Assembly (NCBI RefSeq): GCF_001648895.1
Contig: NZ_LXUF01000016.1
Span: 124,001 to 188,000 of the forward strand
Length of the DNA stretch: 64,000 nt
Reading direction: 5' to 3'
Origin: Methylovorus sp. MM2
GTDB lineage: Bacteria > Pseudomonadota > Gammaproteobacteria > Burkholderiales > Methylophilaceae
Positions 1-8,594 of the stretch are shown in pieces. Under the pieces are notes generated by a model. The model was not told the DNA's origin and ran no database searches. It saw only the letters and a program-made list of their open reading frames with translations. How positions within the stretch are numbered: the first letter of the stretch is position 1; every line of letters starts with the position of its first letter. Made by a program: the position numbers and the translations under genes.

Positions 1-70
1 GGATAGATGATAATGTTAGCCTGGTGCCAATCTTCATCACCCCAGTCTTGATCATCTCAACCTGAATCAT
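1..70 (-). CDS. flgH: Flagellar L-ring protein FlgH, N-terminal fragment
   Basis: Only the first codons lie inside the window; the gene runs off the left edge. The reading begins MIQVEMIKTGVMKIGTRLTL, which looks like the start of a lipoprotein signal peptide. AAGGAG stands six bases ahead of the ATG at 70; an ATG at 73 in the same frame is too close to it. It follows flgG directly, where flgH (outer-membrane L-ring lipoprotein of the basal body) normally sits. The assignment rests on position and the signal-like start, because no conserved FlgH sequence is visible. Confidence 0.6.
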   Translation of the reverse strand, partial: MIQVEMIKTGVMKIGTRLTLSSI

Positions 71-136
71 CATAGTCTCCTTGAATCTTTCAGCGTGCTT
101 TAGCATTGGTAATAGCATGGTTAAACAATACTCAAA

Positions 137-919
137 CTACATCTGCGAAAGTTTCTGCAACATCTGGTCGGATGTTGTGATGGCTTTACTGTTCATTTCG
201 TAAGCGCGTTGGGTTTGGATCATATTGACCAGCTCTTCCACCACGTTCACGTTCGAAGTTTCTACATAGCCTTGTGATAAGAGGCCAGCACCATTGGCAC
301 CAGGTGTATTGGTTGTTGGTGTACCAGAAGCTGAAGTCTCAACGAACATGTTCTCGCCTTTTGAAAGCAAGCCGGCCGGGTTGATAAACGTTGCAAGCTG
401 GATCGTACCTATCTGTACTGCATTGGCCGAGCCCGGTTGCGTGATAGACACCGTACCGTCACGACCCACAGTCAGTGATAGTGCATTGTTAGGAATGGTA
501 ATTGCAGGTTGCACAGTAAAACCGCTTGAAGTCACTAATTGACCCTGATTATCGGTCTGAAATGCGCCATCGCGGGTATATGCCGTTGTACCGTCAGGTA
601 GCAATACCTGAAAGAAGCCATCACCCTGAATCGCCACATCCTTGCTGTTCGATGTCTGTTGCAGATTGCCTTGGGAAAATATGCGTTCGGTTGCCACAGG
701 GCGTACACCTGTGCCTAGCTGCAAGCCTGAAGGTAATTGTGTCTGCTGGGATGATTGCGCCCCAGGTTGACGAATGTTCTGGTAGAGCAGGTCTTCGAAC
801 ACGGCGCGTGAACGTTTAAACCCATTTGTGCTGACGTTTGCCAAGTTATTGGCGATCACGTCCATCTGGGTCTGTTGTGCATCAAGTCCGGTTTTGGATA
901 TCCAAAGTGAGCGAATCAT
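137..919 (-). CDS. flgG: Flagellar distal rod protein FlgG
   Basis: FlgG builds the distal rod of the flagellar basal body outside the inner membrane. The 260-residue length is exactly that of the family. The N-terminus has the rod/hook signature [13 protein letters not shown] (about residues 24-36). The C-terminus has the matching helix with [19 protein letters not shown]. The two ends form the coiled coil that packs the axial subunits. It lies between flgF and flgH in the minus-strand flgB-H operon, about 75 bases after flgF, and is probably cotranscribed with it. Confidence 0.96.
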   Translation of the reverse strand: MIRSLWISKTGLDAQQTQMDVIANNLANVSTNGFKRSRAVFEDLLYQNIRQPGAQSSQQTQLPSGLQLGTGVRPVATERIFSQGNLQQTSNSKDVAIQGDGFFQVLLPDGTTAYTRDGAFQTDNQGQLVTSSGFTVQPAITIPNNALSLTVGRDGTVSITQPGSANAVQIGTIQLATFINPAGLLSKGENMFVETSASGTPTTNTPGANGAGLLSQGYVETSNVNVVEELVNMIQTQRAYEMNSKAITTSDQMLQKLSQM

Positions 920-993
920 GTTCGTTTCCTCTCATTAAATTAGCGGTTTAAAGCCAATTGGTGTTGCTCATGGTTATGCTATTACACATGGGC

Positions 994-1737
994 TTAACTT
1001 AAACTCAAGATCTGCGTTGCTTTACTATCGTTATTCTCAGCGTTCTGCAATAACTTCATGTGGGTATCGAATTGGCGTGCGAGGTCGATCATATTGACCA
1101 TCGCATCGATCACATTGACGTTACTACCTTCTAGCGCTCCATTGACTACGCGGACAGTGGCATCAGGTAATACATTGGATTTATCTGCTGTCTCAAAAAG
1201 CCCATCGCCGCCACGTACAAGATTAGACTCTGAAGGATTTACCAGTTTAAGACGATCAACGATATTGGTCGGCCCCGGTGCCGTGAGGCTCTGCATCGAT
1301 GAGATCGTGCCATCTTTACCGATCGCAATCCTGACATCAGGCGGAATGCTGATAGGGCCGCCACTTTCACTTAATACACTTAAGCCATTTTCTGTCTGCA
1401 GTAGCCCATTTTCACTGATTTTCAGTGAGCCATTACGGGTATAAGCCTCGCTGCCATCTGCTCTCCGCACAGCTAACCAACCCTTGCCCTCAATGGCTAA
1501 ATCGAGATCGCGATTGGTCTGCTGGATAGGGCCGGGTTTGAAGTCGGCAGTGACTGTCGTATCGACCACAAAAGTGCGCGTCGGTAGGCCTGGGCCTTGA
1601 ATCGGGACTGCACGGAATGAATCGACCTGTGCCTTGAACCCCGTCGTGGAAACGTTGGCCAGATTATGGGTCGTCGTTGCCTGTTGTTCAAAGATCTGTT
1701 TTGCACCTGACATACCAGTGTAAATGACGCGATCCAT
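994..1737 (-). CDS. flgF: Flagellar proximal rod protein FlgF
   Basis: A proximal rod subunit of 247 residues, normal for FlgF. The N-terminal axial-protein motif is present as HNLANVSTTGFKAQ. The C-terminal helix is NVNVIDAMVNMIDLARQFD, and the central part contains the shared EGKGWLAV block. It begins with MDRVIYTGMSGAKQ, a typical FlgF start, behind a GGAGGT-like site (tacctcc at 1741-1747 on the plus strand). It lies between flgE and flgG in the operon. Confidence 0.95.
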   Translation of the reverse strand: MDRVIYTGMSGAKQIFEQQATTTHNLANVSTTGFKAQVDSFRAVPIQGPGLPTRTFVVDTTVTADFKPGPIQQTNRDLDLAIEGKGWLAVRRADGSEAYTRNGSLKISENGLLQTENGLSVLSESGGPISIPPDVRIAIGKDGTISSMQSLTAPGPTNIVDRLKLVNPSESNLVRGGDGLFETADKSNVLPDATVRVVNGALEGSNVNVIDAMVNMIDLARQFDTHMKLLQNAENNDSKATQILSLS

Positions 1738-1774
1738 ACCGTACCTCCTTTACTGATCCAGCCTACTAAATTAA

Positions 1775-2983
1775 TTAACGCAAGTTAACCAATGTCTGTA
1801 GCACCTGATCCTGTGTCTTAATGGTCTGCGCATTGGCTTGATAGAAGCGTTGCGCAGTGATCATGTTCACGAGTTCAGATGTCAGGTCGACGTTAGACTC
1901 TTCAAGTGCTGATGACTGCAAGATACCCAAGCCGCCAGTACCTGCGGTACCTACGACAGCTAAACCTGAGTCAGGCGTTTCTGCCCATTGGTTATTGCCC
2001 AGATTTTGCAAGCCGTTAGGGTTGGCGAATTTTGCCAACACGACTTGACCTAAGGTTTTAGCCTGACCATTTGTGTAACGACCGATGATCGTGCCATCAG
2101 ATGCTGTGCCAAAGCTTGCGAGTTTGCCTGAAGCGTAACCATCCTGAGATTGCGCATTGATGCCGAAATCAGAACCAAATTGCGTACTGCCAGCTAGGTT
2201 TAGCGATACGGTCATGGCCGCGCTACCACCAGCAGGTGTGAAGTTGATGGCTTGGGTCGGTGTTCCCGAGATAATCCCAGCGCTGCTGAATGTGATGGTT
2301 GTTGGCCCTGCCACTGGTGTTGTGCCGCCATCTACGGTGGTACGTACATCCCATGTGTTGTCACCAGTCTTGGTGAAGTAACTCATCAAGGTATGATCAT
2401 TACCTTGGCTGTCATAGATAGTCGTTGGAATTACCTTGTTATATGTGTCTGGGTCGTTAGCATCAAATGCAGTCGCGATAGCAGCTTCACGGGAATCCAA
2501 GTTCACCACTGCAGTAATGCCAGTTGTCGCTTGCGGTTGAAGATCAGCCGTATTGATCTGGATTGCGGCAGGTGTGCCAGTTAACAAGTTGCCGCTGGTA
2601 TCTGCCATATAACCTGTTAACTGTGCACCTGCAGAGTTCACGATATAACCGGTCTTATCTAATTGAAACTGACCATTGCGGGTATAAGTGATCGCACCAT
2701 CGGTACTTACGCGGAAGAACCCATCGCCGGTAATCGCGATATCAAGCGGGTTTGATGTCGTCGTGATATTCCCTTGGGTAAATAGCTGTTGTACGGTAGC
2801 GACCTTGGTGCCAATGCCGATATTCGAACCACCAGTGCCAGCCAAGGCTGTGGCATACACGTCAGCAAACTCAGCACGCGCCTGTTTAAAACCAACAGTG
2901 CTTGAGTTCGCTACGTTATTACCAATCACATCAAGACTTTTTGATGCTGCATTAAGACCGCTTAACCCTTGTTGAAATGCCAT
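1775..2983 (-). CDS. flgE: Flagellar hook protein FlgE
   Basis: FlgE polymerises into the flexible hook that joins rod and filament. The 402-residue protein has the N-terminal motif GNNVANSSTVGFKQAR, the ITGDGFFRV block and the C-terminal axial helix ESNVDLTSELVNMITAQRFY. The variable middle (about residues 130-280) forms the outer hook domains. The length matches FlgE of other proteobacteria. It is preceded by flgD, whose product caps the growing hook. Confidence 0.95.
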   Translation of the reverse strand: MAFQQGLSGLNAASKSLDVIGNNVANSSTVGFKQARAEFADVYATALAGTGGSNIGIGTKVATVQQLFTQGNITTTSNPLDIAITGDGFFRVSTDGAITYTRNGQFQLDKTGYIVNSAGAQLTGYMADTSGNLLTGTPAAIQINTADLQPQATTGITAVVNLDSREAAIATAFDANDPDTYNKVIPTTIYDSQGNDHTLMSYFTKTGDNTWDVRTTVDGGTTPVAGPTTITFSSAGIISGTPTQAINFTPAGGSAAMTVSLNLAGSTQFGSDFGINAQSQDGYASGKLASFGTASDGTIIGRYTNGQAKTLGQVVLAKFANPNGLQNLGNNQWAETPDSGLAVVGTAGTGGLGILQSSALEESNVDLTSELVNMITAQRFYQANAQTIKTQDQVLQTLVNLR

Positions 2984-3020
2984 GATTTTCTCCTAGTGGT
3001 GAGATGTATCTGCAAAAAAA

Positions 3021-3689
3021 TTAAAATATTTCTACAACATCGGCAGTGCCGACGCTAGTTAGATTGGAGAGATTCAGCTTAACGCCACTGCTGGTATTTG
3101 AAACACTTAAGACTTGCTGATAAGACAGTGCGCTCGCATCCACAGTACTTGACCCTACAGTAGCACTAACTTCAAATTTGTAGTTGCCGTCTGCCGCTGT
3201 AGTGCCACTATCTGTCAGTCCATCCCAGCTTAGCGGCAGTACGCCAGCCTCAACGCCTGAAACAGACATTTTCTTGATCTCATTACCAGCTGAGTCCTTG
3301 ATGGTTACAGTCAGTTTGTCGGCACCTACTGGCAGGTTCACGCCAAAATAGCTTGCGCCATCGCTGAGTGATAAAGAGTCACCTGCTACCAGCACGCCAT
3401 GCCCGATCATGCTGGATGCCTGGTAATACTGGCTCGATGAGACATTGCCCATCAAAGTGTTCACGGTGTCATTCAGGTCATTAATCCCTGTGACGGTCGA
3501 TAACTGCGCCATCTGGCTGGTCACTTCGGCGTTATCCATCGGATTCATCGGATCCTGATTCTTCATTTGGGAGATCAGAAGTGTCAGGAACTGGTTACGA
3601 ATCTCTTCCGTGCTCGACGCCTTTGTGCTGGATGTCGTGCCGTTCATTGTAGACAGTAGATTGGATGAAACTTCGGTAGTTGTCGTCAT
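3021..3689 (-). CDS. flgD: Hook-capping / scaffolding protein FlgD
   Basis: FlgD caps the growing hook and is needed for FlgE assembly. The conserved FlgD N-terminal region FLTLLISQMKNQDPMNP (about residues 35-51) is clear. It is followed by the AEVTSQMAQLSTVTGI stretch and a C-terminal Ig/tudor-like part with the PLSWDGLTDSGT motif. The protein has 222 residues, normal for the family. It lies between flgC and flgE. Confidence 0.94.
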   Translation of the reverse strand: MTTTTEVSSNLLSTMNGTTSSTKASSTEEIRNQFLTLLISQMKNQDPMNPMDNAEVTSQMAQLSTVTGINDLNDTVNTLMGNVSSSQYYQASSMIGHGVLVAGDSLSLSDGASYFGVNLPVGADKLTVTIKDSAGNEIKKMSVSGVEAGVLPLSWDGLTDSGTTAADGNYKFEVSATVGSSTVDASALSYQQVLSVSNTSSGVKLNLSNLTSVGTADVVEIF

Positions 3690-3731
3690 TTGGATATCCT
3701 TTACTCAATATGAAAGAGTGAAGCCACTCTC

Positions 3732-4139
3732 TTATTGCTGCCCGATCGTCAGTGTTTTCAACAATAGCGTTTTTGCGGCATTCATCGTTTCAACGTTATT
3801 CTGGTAAGCGCGAGAAGCAGAGATCATGTTCACCATCTCTTCTGTGGCATTGACATTAGGCATCGTAACGTAGCCTTTTTCATCTGCTTTAGGGTGCTTG
3901 GGGTCATACACCACACGAGCAGGGGAGGTATCTTCGATGACCTTGTCTACCTTGACCCCACTCACGCCTTGACCACTGATAGGTACGGCGCTAAAAACCA
4001 CCTGCTTTGATTTATAAGGCTGACCATTCGCGCTGGTGGCACTGTCCACGTTAGCCAGATTACTGGCTACAGTATTCAGGCGTTGTGACTGGGCACTCAT
4101 CGCCGAGCCGGAAATATTAAATACATTGAATAAAGACAT
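3732..4139 (-). CDS. flgC: Flagellar proximal rod protein FlgC
   Basis: A small rod subunit of 135 residues, the usual FlgC length. The N-terminus has SAMSAQSQRLNTVASNLANV, and the C-terminus has the axial helix NATEEMVNMISASRAYQNN. The central VVYDPKHPKADEKGYV block is diagnostic for FlgC. It directly follows flgB, with the spacing expected in one transcript. Confidence 0.96.
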   Translation of the reverse strand: MSLFNVFNISGSAMSAQSQRLNTVASNLANVDSATSANGQPYKSKQVVFSAVPISGQGVSGVKVDKVIEDTSPARVVYDPKHPKADEKGYVTMPNVNATEEMVNMISASRAYQNNVETMNAAKTLLLKTLTIGQQ

Positions 4140-4176
4140 TGATCTCTCCTAACTTTTACTTAGGCATGCATTTCAA

Positions 4177-4593
4177 TTATTGACCCTGAATCGCGGCCAG
4201 CATTTTTTTGATCTGTCCGTTGATCATATTCAGGCTCGCTTCATACCGAATCGCGTTATCAGTAAACTGGTTACGCTCAACATCCATATCTACTGTATTG
4301 CCATCAATACTGCCTTGCATGGTTGGCCTGAATAATGGAGAGTCAGGCAATCCTGTTGGCGCACCCGCACTACCTTCCTCGCCATCCAGATGTTGTTGTG
4401 ATGTCTTGGTGGTTGATATCGATGATGAATTGCCCGATAAAGCTGCTTCTAATGACGCTTTAAAATCAATATCGCGTGCTTTATACTTGGGCGTATCTGC
4501 ATTCGCAATGTTAGCGGCAAGTATCTCTTGCCTCTGCGAACGAACCCTTAAAACGGATTGGTTGAAATTAAATGCTGCATCTAATTTATCCAA
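4177..4593 (-). CDS. flgB: Flagellar proximal rod protein FlgB
   Basis: The first gene of the minus-strand rod/hook operon, 138 residues. The N-terminal axial motif LAANIANADTPKYKARD is typical of FlgB. The start codon is TTG at 4593, chosen because a full GGAGGT ribosome-binding site lies seven bases upstream (acctcc at 4601-4606 on the plus strand). No ATG in this frame gives a better start. It diverges from flgA, and the 200-base gap between them should hold the operon promoter. Confidence 0.95.
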   Translation of the reverse strand: MDKLDAAFNFNQSVLRVRSQRQEILAANIANADTPKYKARDIDFKASLEAALSGNSSSISTTKTSQQHLDGEEGSAGAPTGLPDSPLFRPTMQGSIDGNTVDMDVERNQFTDNAIRYEASLNMINGQIKKMLAAIQGQ

Positions 4594-4634
4594 TTTGTGT
4601 ACCTCCGTTAAAAAATGGGCTTAACATTGCGTGC

Positions 4635-4661
4635 TAAAGAAAAGTCCATTGCTGCCGTTAT
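4635..4661 (+). promoter_or_regulatory. Possible weak FliA-type promoter ahead of flgA
   Basis: TAAAGAAA, eleven bases, then GCCGTTAT. Each box matches six of eight positions of the sigma28 consensus TAAAGTTT-N11-GCCGATAA. The spacing is exact and it points toward flgA, but two mismatches per box make it only a candidate. Confidence 0.3.
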
Positions 4662-4809
4662 TAAACTATGATGAGGCAGAGTTTAGGATTAAAAAGAAAC
4701 ATTCAATCCTGAGAGAAAAAGGGTAAATCCCATCCTTTTCTGCACTTGGCTATTCAAATGCACTCGTAGAATACGTGTTGAATATTTCCTGCAAGTAATG
4801 GAGCTCAAC

Positions 4810-5541
4810 ATGAGAATCGTGCAACCCTTTAAAAAGACAGCTGTCCTATTGATAGGGCTCTCTCTTGGATTAACGACCATGCTTGATGCCTACGCAGAGG
4901 TTGATCCGGCAATCAATCAGATACAAAACCTCAGTTTGGTGAAAAAGAAAGTCGAAGATTTTCTTACCAGTCAGAGCATGGGCTATCCCGGTAAAGTGAC
5001 CATCACTTCTGGACATCTCGACAACAATCTCAGGCTTGCGAATTGCCCGGCAATGGAGACTTTTCTTCCACCCGGTAGCCGTGCCTGGGGCAAAACCAGC
5101 GTTGGTGTACGATGCACGTCACCCAATTGGCTGGTCTATGTCCAAGCGAATGTGAGTGTGATGTCTCAATATTTGGTGGCAGCAGCACCCCTCATGCAAG
5201 GCCGCACGATTAGCGATCATGATTTCATGTTTGAAAGTGGTGATCTATCGCAGTTGCCGCCAGGCGTTTTCACTGATCCATCGCAGGCAGTAGGCCGTAT
5301 CGTCAATGTGTCATTAAATGCGGGCACGGTTTTGCGGTTGGAAATGTTGAAATTGCCCCCGGTGATTCAGCAGGGACAAAAAGTGGTAATCACAACAGTG
5401 GGTAAAGGTTTTCAGATTAGTGCCGATGCTATGGCATTAACCACTGCAAGTGATGGTCAAGTGGTAAAAGCAAAAGTAGCAAATGGTCAGGTAATCAGTG
5501 GTATTGCACGAAGTGGTGGGCAGATCGAAGTCAGCTTTTAA
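4810..5541 (+). CDS. flgA: P-ring assembly chaperone FlgA
   Basis: A periplasmic chaperone for assembly of the P-ring (FlgI) around the rod. The start at 4810 is preferred over an in-frame ATG at 4798 because GGAG lies six bases before it and the protein then begins directly with a signal peptide (MRIVQPFKK, a hydrophobic stretch, cleavage after AYA). The C-terminal half is a SAF domain ending in VISGIARSGGQIEVSF, typical of FlgA. The mature protein has the two conserved cysteines NCPA and VRCTSP. It diverges from flgB and is followed by flgM. Confidence 0.93.
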   Translation: MRIVQPFKKTAVLLIGLSLGLTTMLDAYAEVDPAINQIQNLSLVKKKVEDFLTSQSMGYPGKVTITSGHLDNNLRLANCPAMETFLPPGSRAWGKTSVGVRCTSPNWLVYVQANVSVMSQYLVAAAPLMQGRTISDHDFMFESGDLSQLPPGVFTDPSQAVGRIVNVSLNAGTVLRLEMLKLPPVIQQGQKVVITTVGKGFQISADAMALTTASDGQVVKAKVANGQVISGIARSGGQIEVSF

Positions 5542-5582
5542 ACTACTTTGATAAATTCGCGTCTAAAACTTAAATTAGATGT

Positions 5583-5609
5583 TAAAGTTTTAATTAATCA
5601 TGCCGATAA
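5583..5609 (+). promoter_or_regulatory. FliA (sigma28) promoter of flgM
   Basis: TAAAGTTT at 5583-5590, eleven bases, GCCGATAA at 5602-5609. This is a perfect match to the enterobacterial sigma28 consensus in both boxes and in spacing. It lies about 50 bases ahead of the flgM start. FlgM would thus be made by the sigma factor it inhibits, the classic feedback. Confidence 0.93.
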
Positions 5610-5658
5610 GGCCTATATGATTGCGAATAAAGCAAGAAACCATTTAGTGTGAGGAATA

Positions 5659-5973
5659 ATGACCATGAAAATAAATGACTCAGTTTCAAAGGCAGCGAGC
5701 TTAACAGTTGAGAAGCCAGAAACATCTACGACAAGCAAAAGTGTTGTAGCGCCTGTATCTTCATCTTCTGGCAGTGCTGAAAGCGTTACACTTTCGCCAT
5801 TATCCTCGCAGCTACAATCGCTTGAAGCAAAAGTGGCTACATCGAGTGTTTTCGATGCAGAGAAGGTCGATGCGATTAAGTCGGCAATCTCTAGTGGGCA
5901 GTTCACTGTGAACTCCGAAAAAGTCGCAGATGGCCTGATTAACAGTGTTAAAGATTTATTAGTCACCAATTAG
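5659..5973 (+). CDS. flgM: Anti-sigma28 factor FlgM
   Basis: FlgM binds and holds FliA inactive until the hook is complete, when FlgM is exported. The 104-residue protein has the usual layout: a disordered Ser/Thr-rich N-terminal half and a helical sigma-binding C-terminal half, with VFDAEKVDAIKSAISSGQF followed by a DGLINSVKDLL end. GAGG lies four bases before the ATG at 5659; the second ATG at 5665 (MKINDS) is an equally possible start. It is driven by the FliA promoter just upstream and followed closely by flgN. Confidence 0.93.
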   Translation: MTMKINDSVSKAASLTVEKPETSTTSKSVVAPVSSSSGSAESVTLSPLSSQLQSLEAKVATSSVFDAEKVDAIKSAISSGQFTVNSEKVADGLINSVKDLLVTN

Positions 5974-5992
5974 ATACGAAAGTAAATCCATC

Positions 5993-6451
5993 ATGAGCCA
6001 ACCTATCCTCTTTAAAAAAGATATCGAATTGGCTGATGCATTGGTGGCAATATTGGCGCGCGAGCAAACTAACCTTGTGCGTGTTGATATTGATGTGATC
6101 GAAGAGTTGTTAGAAGAAAAAGCTGTCCTGTTGCAAAAAATCAATGATGTGGCAAAAAGCCGCTACCAAATGTTGGCCATGCAAAATTTTGAGGCTAGCG
6201 AAGCAGGCATGACTGCTTGGATCGCCAAACAAAAAGACGCGCAGATCGATCTGGCGTGGTCAAACTTTCAGAAGACATTAACCCAAGCTAAAGAAATGAA
6301 CCGGGTGAATGGTGTCCTGATTAGCAAGCATTTCAATAACAACCGCGCCAAGCTTAATGTCTTGCAAAATGTAAATACCGGTAGCCAATTCTATGGCCCG
6401 GATGGTCATGTGACATCCCAATCGCAACTGCGTGGTGGTTTGCAGGTTTAG
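5993..6451 (+). CDS. flgN: Flagellar export chaperone FlgN
   Basis: A small, helical, cytoplasmic chaperone for the hook-filament junction proteins FlgK and FlgL. It has 152 residues with LVRVDIDVIEELLEEKAVLLQ (seen here in parts) and the FNNNRAKLNVLQ and YGPDGHV stretches common in the FlgN family. It begins 20 bases after flgM and shares its promoter. It ends just ahead of an intrinsic terminator. Confidence 0.88.
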   Translation: MSQPILFKKDIELADALVAILAREQTNLVRVDIDVIEELLEEKAVLLQKINDVAKSRYQMLAMQNFEASEAGMTAWIAKQKDAQIDLAWSNFQKTLTQAKEMNRVNGVLISKHFNNNRAKLNVLQNVNTGSQFYGPDGHVTSQSQLRGGLQV

Positions 6452-6517
6452 GGCATTAAGGTAATTCGCCTAGTAAGCTAAATTGAATAAGATGAAATCA
6501 AGATAAGTCATGTATGT

Positions 6518-6544
6518 AAAAAGCCGCAATGAGCGGCTTTTTTA
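6518..6544 (+). terminator. Intrinsic terminator after flgMN
   Basis: AAAAAGCCGC, a five-base loop, then GCGGCTTTTTT. The A-run on the left makes it able to work in both directions, serving flgN and the convergent diguanylate cyclase gene. Confidence 0.9.
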
Positions 6545-6569
6545 TTGAACCATGTTGATGAGCAGGCAA

Positions 6570-8297
6570 TCAGGTTGTTTGTTTAAGCTTGCTATGCGGC
6601 AATGCGACCTGATTGCGACCATGGGATTTTGCATAGTACAACGCATCGTCTGCCAGTTTGATCAACTCATCAGGGTCATCGGTGTGCTGGGGATAAGCCG
6701 AAACACCGCAAGATAGCGTGGCGCCGTGTGTAATACCCTTGGATGTGAATATTAGTTTCTCGAACGCCACCCGCCAGAATTCAGCGCGCTCTTGTGCTTT
6801 TTCAATGGAAGCGCCAGGCAAGACGGCAATAAACTCTTCTCCTCCATAACGACAGACAACGTCTTCATTTCGGGTGTTATGTTGTAGAAGTGTAGCTGCT
6901 TGTTGAAGGATCAAGTCGCCAGCCTCATGCCCATAGCTATCGTTAATCTGTTTAAAGAAGTCGATATCGATCATCACAATGGCCAGCGGTATTTTTTCAC
7001 GCAAACAACGGGCAAGCTCTCTTAATAATGTTTCTTCCAGATACCGCCGGTTGAATAAGTTGGTTAGTGGGTCCCGCGTGGCCTGCTCTCGTAACTTATC
7101 CTGTAATGCATGGATCTCCTGATACTGCAGTTGAAGCTGTTGATGTGTGGCTTCAAGTTCCAGTTTTGCCTGACGGTGGTCGGTTACATCATTACCTACA
7201 GAGCATATCTCAACCAGCCTACCCTGATTATCATAGATAGCACCGTTAGACCATGCAATCCATACACGGCGACCATTTTTCAGCATGTTTTCGTTAATGT
7301 TGATGCGGTAGTTCTGCGTATCCTGAAATATATCGATGATCATTTGCCGCAGGTCACGATTGGTCATGCTTTCTGTTTCAGGCACGATAGTGCCGACCAC
7401 ATGTTGACCAATCAGCTCGCCCGGCCCATAGCCAAAGAATTCTTCTGCATATTTATTCACGAAGAGTAAGTGGCCATCGGGGCTCATATGCAGGATGACG
7501 CTACGGGCACTTTCGATCAGGGTGCGATAATGCGTTTCCTGTGTTTGAAGGTCTGCTTCTATCTTTTTACGATAGCTGATATCACGACCGACCAGCAAAA
7601 TGGATTTTGGCGGTTGGTTCGGCTGTTTTATAACACCGACACTGAGCTCTAGCCAGAAAGTCGCACCTGCTTTATTGATCGCGATGTATTCTTGTACGCC
7701 AGTATTCATGCCTTCCAGCGCGCTTGCAAACTGCTGGCGTGCGCGCGTAACTTCATTCGGAACTAACAGGTCAAAGATACGCGTATTCAGTAGCTCATCC
7801 TGATGGTGATAGCTAAAAAGCGTATGGCTATGCGGCGAGCAAAAAATGATCTTTCCCTGCGTATCCGTGATAAACGCAGCATTGGGGGAGATGCGCATGA
7901 GGTTCTGGTAAAGCGTGTTCGTTTGCGTGAACTCTGAGAGCATGAGCTGGCCTTCGCTGAGCTCTTTCAAAGATACGCAGATGCAATTCCTGTCTTCATA
8001 CTCAATATCGTCCGCATGCACTTCTACCCAGATATGACTATCTTGGTGCGCTGCCTTTATCTGGAATATGTTTTCATGAAGCTGCGTTGCAGAAAGCGGT
8101 AAGTGGATTTTCGTGTTTTGGCTGTTCTGAAGTTGCAACAGTTCAACAAGGCTTGTCTTAGTGAGCGCTTCTAGTGAGAGGCCAAAGGTTTTGATGGCGT
8201 ATTGATTGGCGAAACAAATCATACCGGTTTGCGCGTCAGTAAAGACGATCACAACCGGCAAGTGGTCGATAGGCAAGAGGTACGCGTTTTTGCTCAT
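6570..8297 (-). CDS. PAS-PAS-PAS-GGDEF diguanylate cyclase
   Basis: It probably makes cyclic di-GMP from two GTP. The 575-residue protein has three PAS sensor domains (about 5-110, 125-245 and 250-380), a short coiled coil, and a C-terminal GGDEF domain (about 405-565). The active-site motif is intact as RYGGEEF. An inhibitory-site RxxD (RNED) stands the canonical five residues before it, so product feedback is expected. No transmembrane segment or EAL domain is visible. It is convergent with flgN; cyclic di-GMP commonly controls motility, which fits the setting, but the input signal is unknown. Confidence 0.9.
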   Translation of the reverse strand: MSKNAYLLPIDHLPVVIVFTDAQTGMICFANQYAIKTFGLSLEALTKTSLVELLQLQNSQNTKIHLPLSATQLHENIFQIKAAHQDSHIWVEVHADDIEYEDRNCICVSLKELSEGQLMLSEFTQTNTLYQNLMRISPNAAFITDTQGKIIFCSPHSHTLFSYHHQDELLNTRIFDLLVPNEVTRARQQFASALEGMNTGVQEYIAINKAGATFWLELSVGVIKQPNQPPKSILLVGRDISYRKKIEADLQTQETHYRTLIESARSVILHMSPDGHLLFVNKYAEEFFGYGPGELIGQHVVGTIVPETESMTNRDLRQMIIDIFQDTQNYRININENMLKNGRRVWIAWSNGAIYDNQGRLVEICSVGNDVTDHRQAKLELEATHQQLQLQYQEIHALQDKLREQATRDPLTNLFNRRYLEETLLRELARCLREKIPLAIVMIDIDFFKQINDSYGHEAGDLILQQAATLLQHNTRNEDVVCRYGGEEFIAVLPGASIEKAQERAEFWRVAFEKLIFTSKGITHGATLSCGVSAYPQHTDDPDELIKLADDALYYAKSHGRNQVALPHSKLKQTT

Positions 8298-8594
8298 CTA
8301 TAGTTGGCAAACATCAGGCATAGTAAAGAGCGGTATAAAATACTTGCCTTTCCGAATTTGCCATTTCCCCTAATCAAGCATGGCAATTTATTCAATATAT
8401 CCACCACAGTTATCTTTTATGGTTTCACTAAGCTATATCGTCGTTATGGATATAATATAATGATTATAATAAGAAAAACAAATATAAAGTGTGACTGAGC
8501 TCACAGGCGCGGTGCTTTATTTGATGGCGACATGCTCAAGCTTGTTTATAGAAGCCGAATTTCGCCAGATTACCTTGCTATAGATCAGAAAAAA
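8298..8594. other. Intergenic region upstream of the diguanylate cyclase gene
   Basis: About 300 AT-rich bases between two minus-strand genes. The only structured element seen is the CRP-like palindrome at 8490-8505. An open frame at 8304-8498 has no good ribosome-binding site and no recognisable protein features, so it is not called as a gene. Confidence 0.6.
8490..8505. promoter_or_regulatory. CRP-type operator TGTGA-N6-TCACA
   Basis: TGTGACTGAGCTCACA is an exact CRP half-site pair with the canonical six-base spacer. It lies about 190 bases upstream of the diguanylate cyclase start. A Crp/Fnr protein with a CRP-like recognition helix is encoded at 61431-62138, so a cognate regulator exists; that it binds here is inference. 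Confidence 0.6.

Noticed and set aside
8304-8498. Open frame of 64 codons upstream of the diguanylate cyclase gene
   Set aside because: No clear ribosome-binding site, no recognisable protein features, and it overlaps the CRP-like regulatory sequence.
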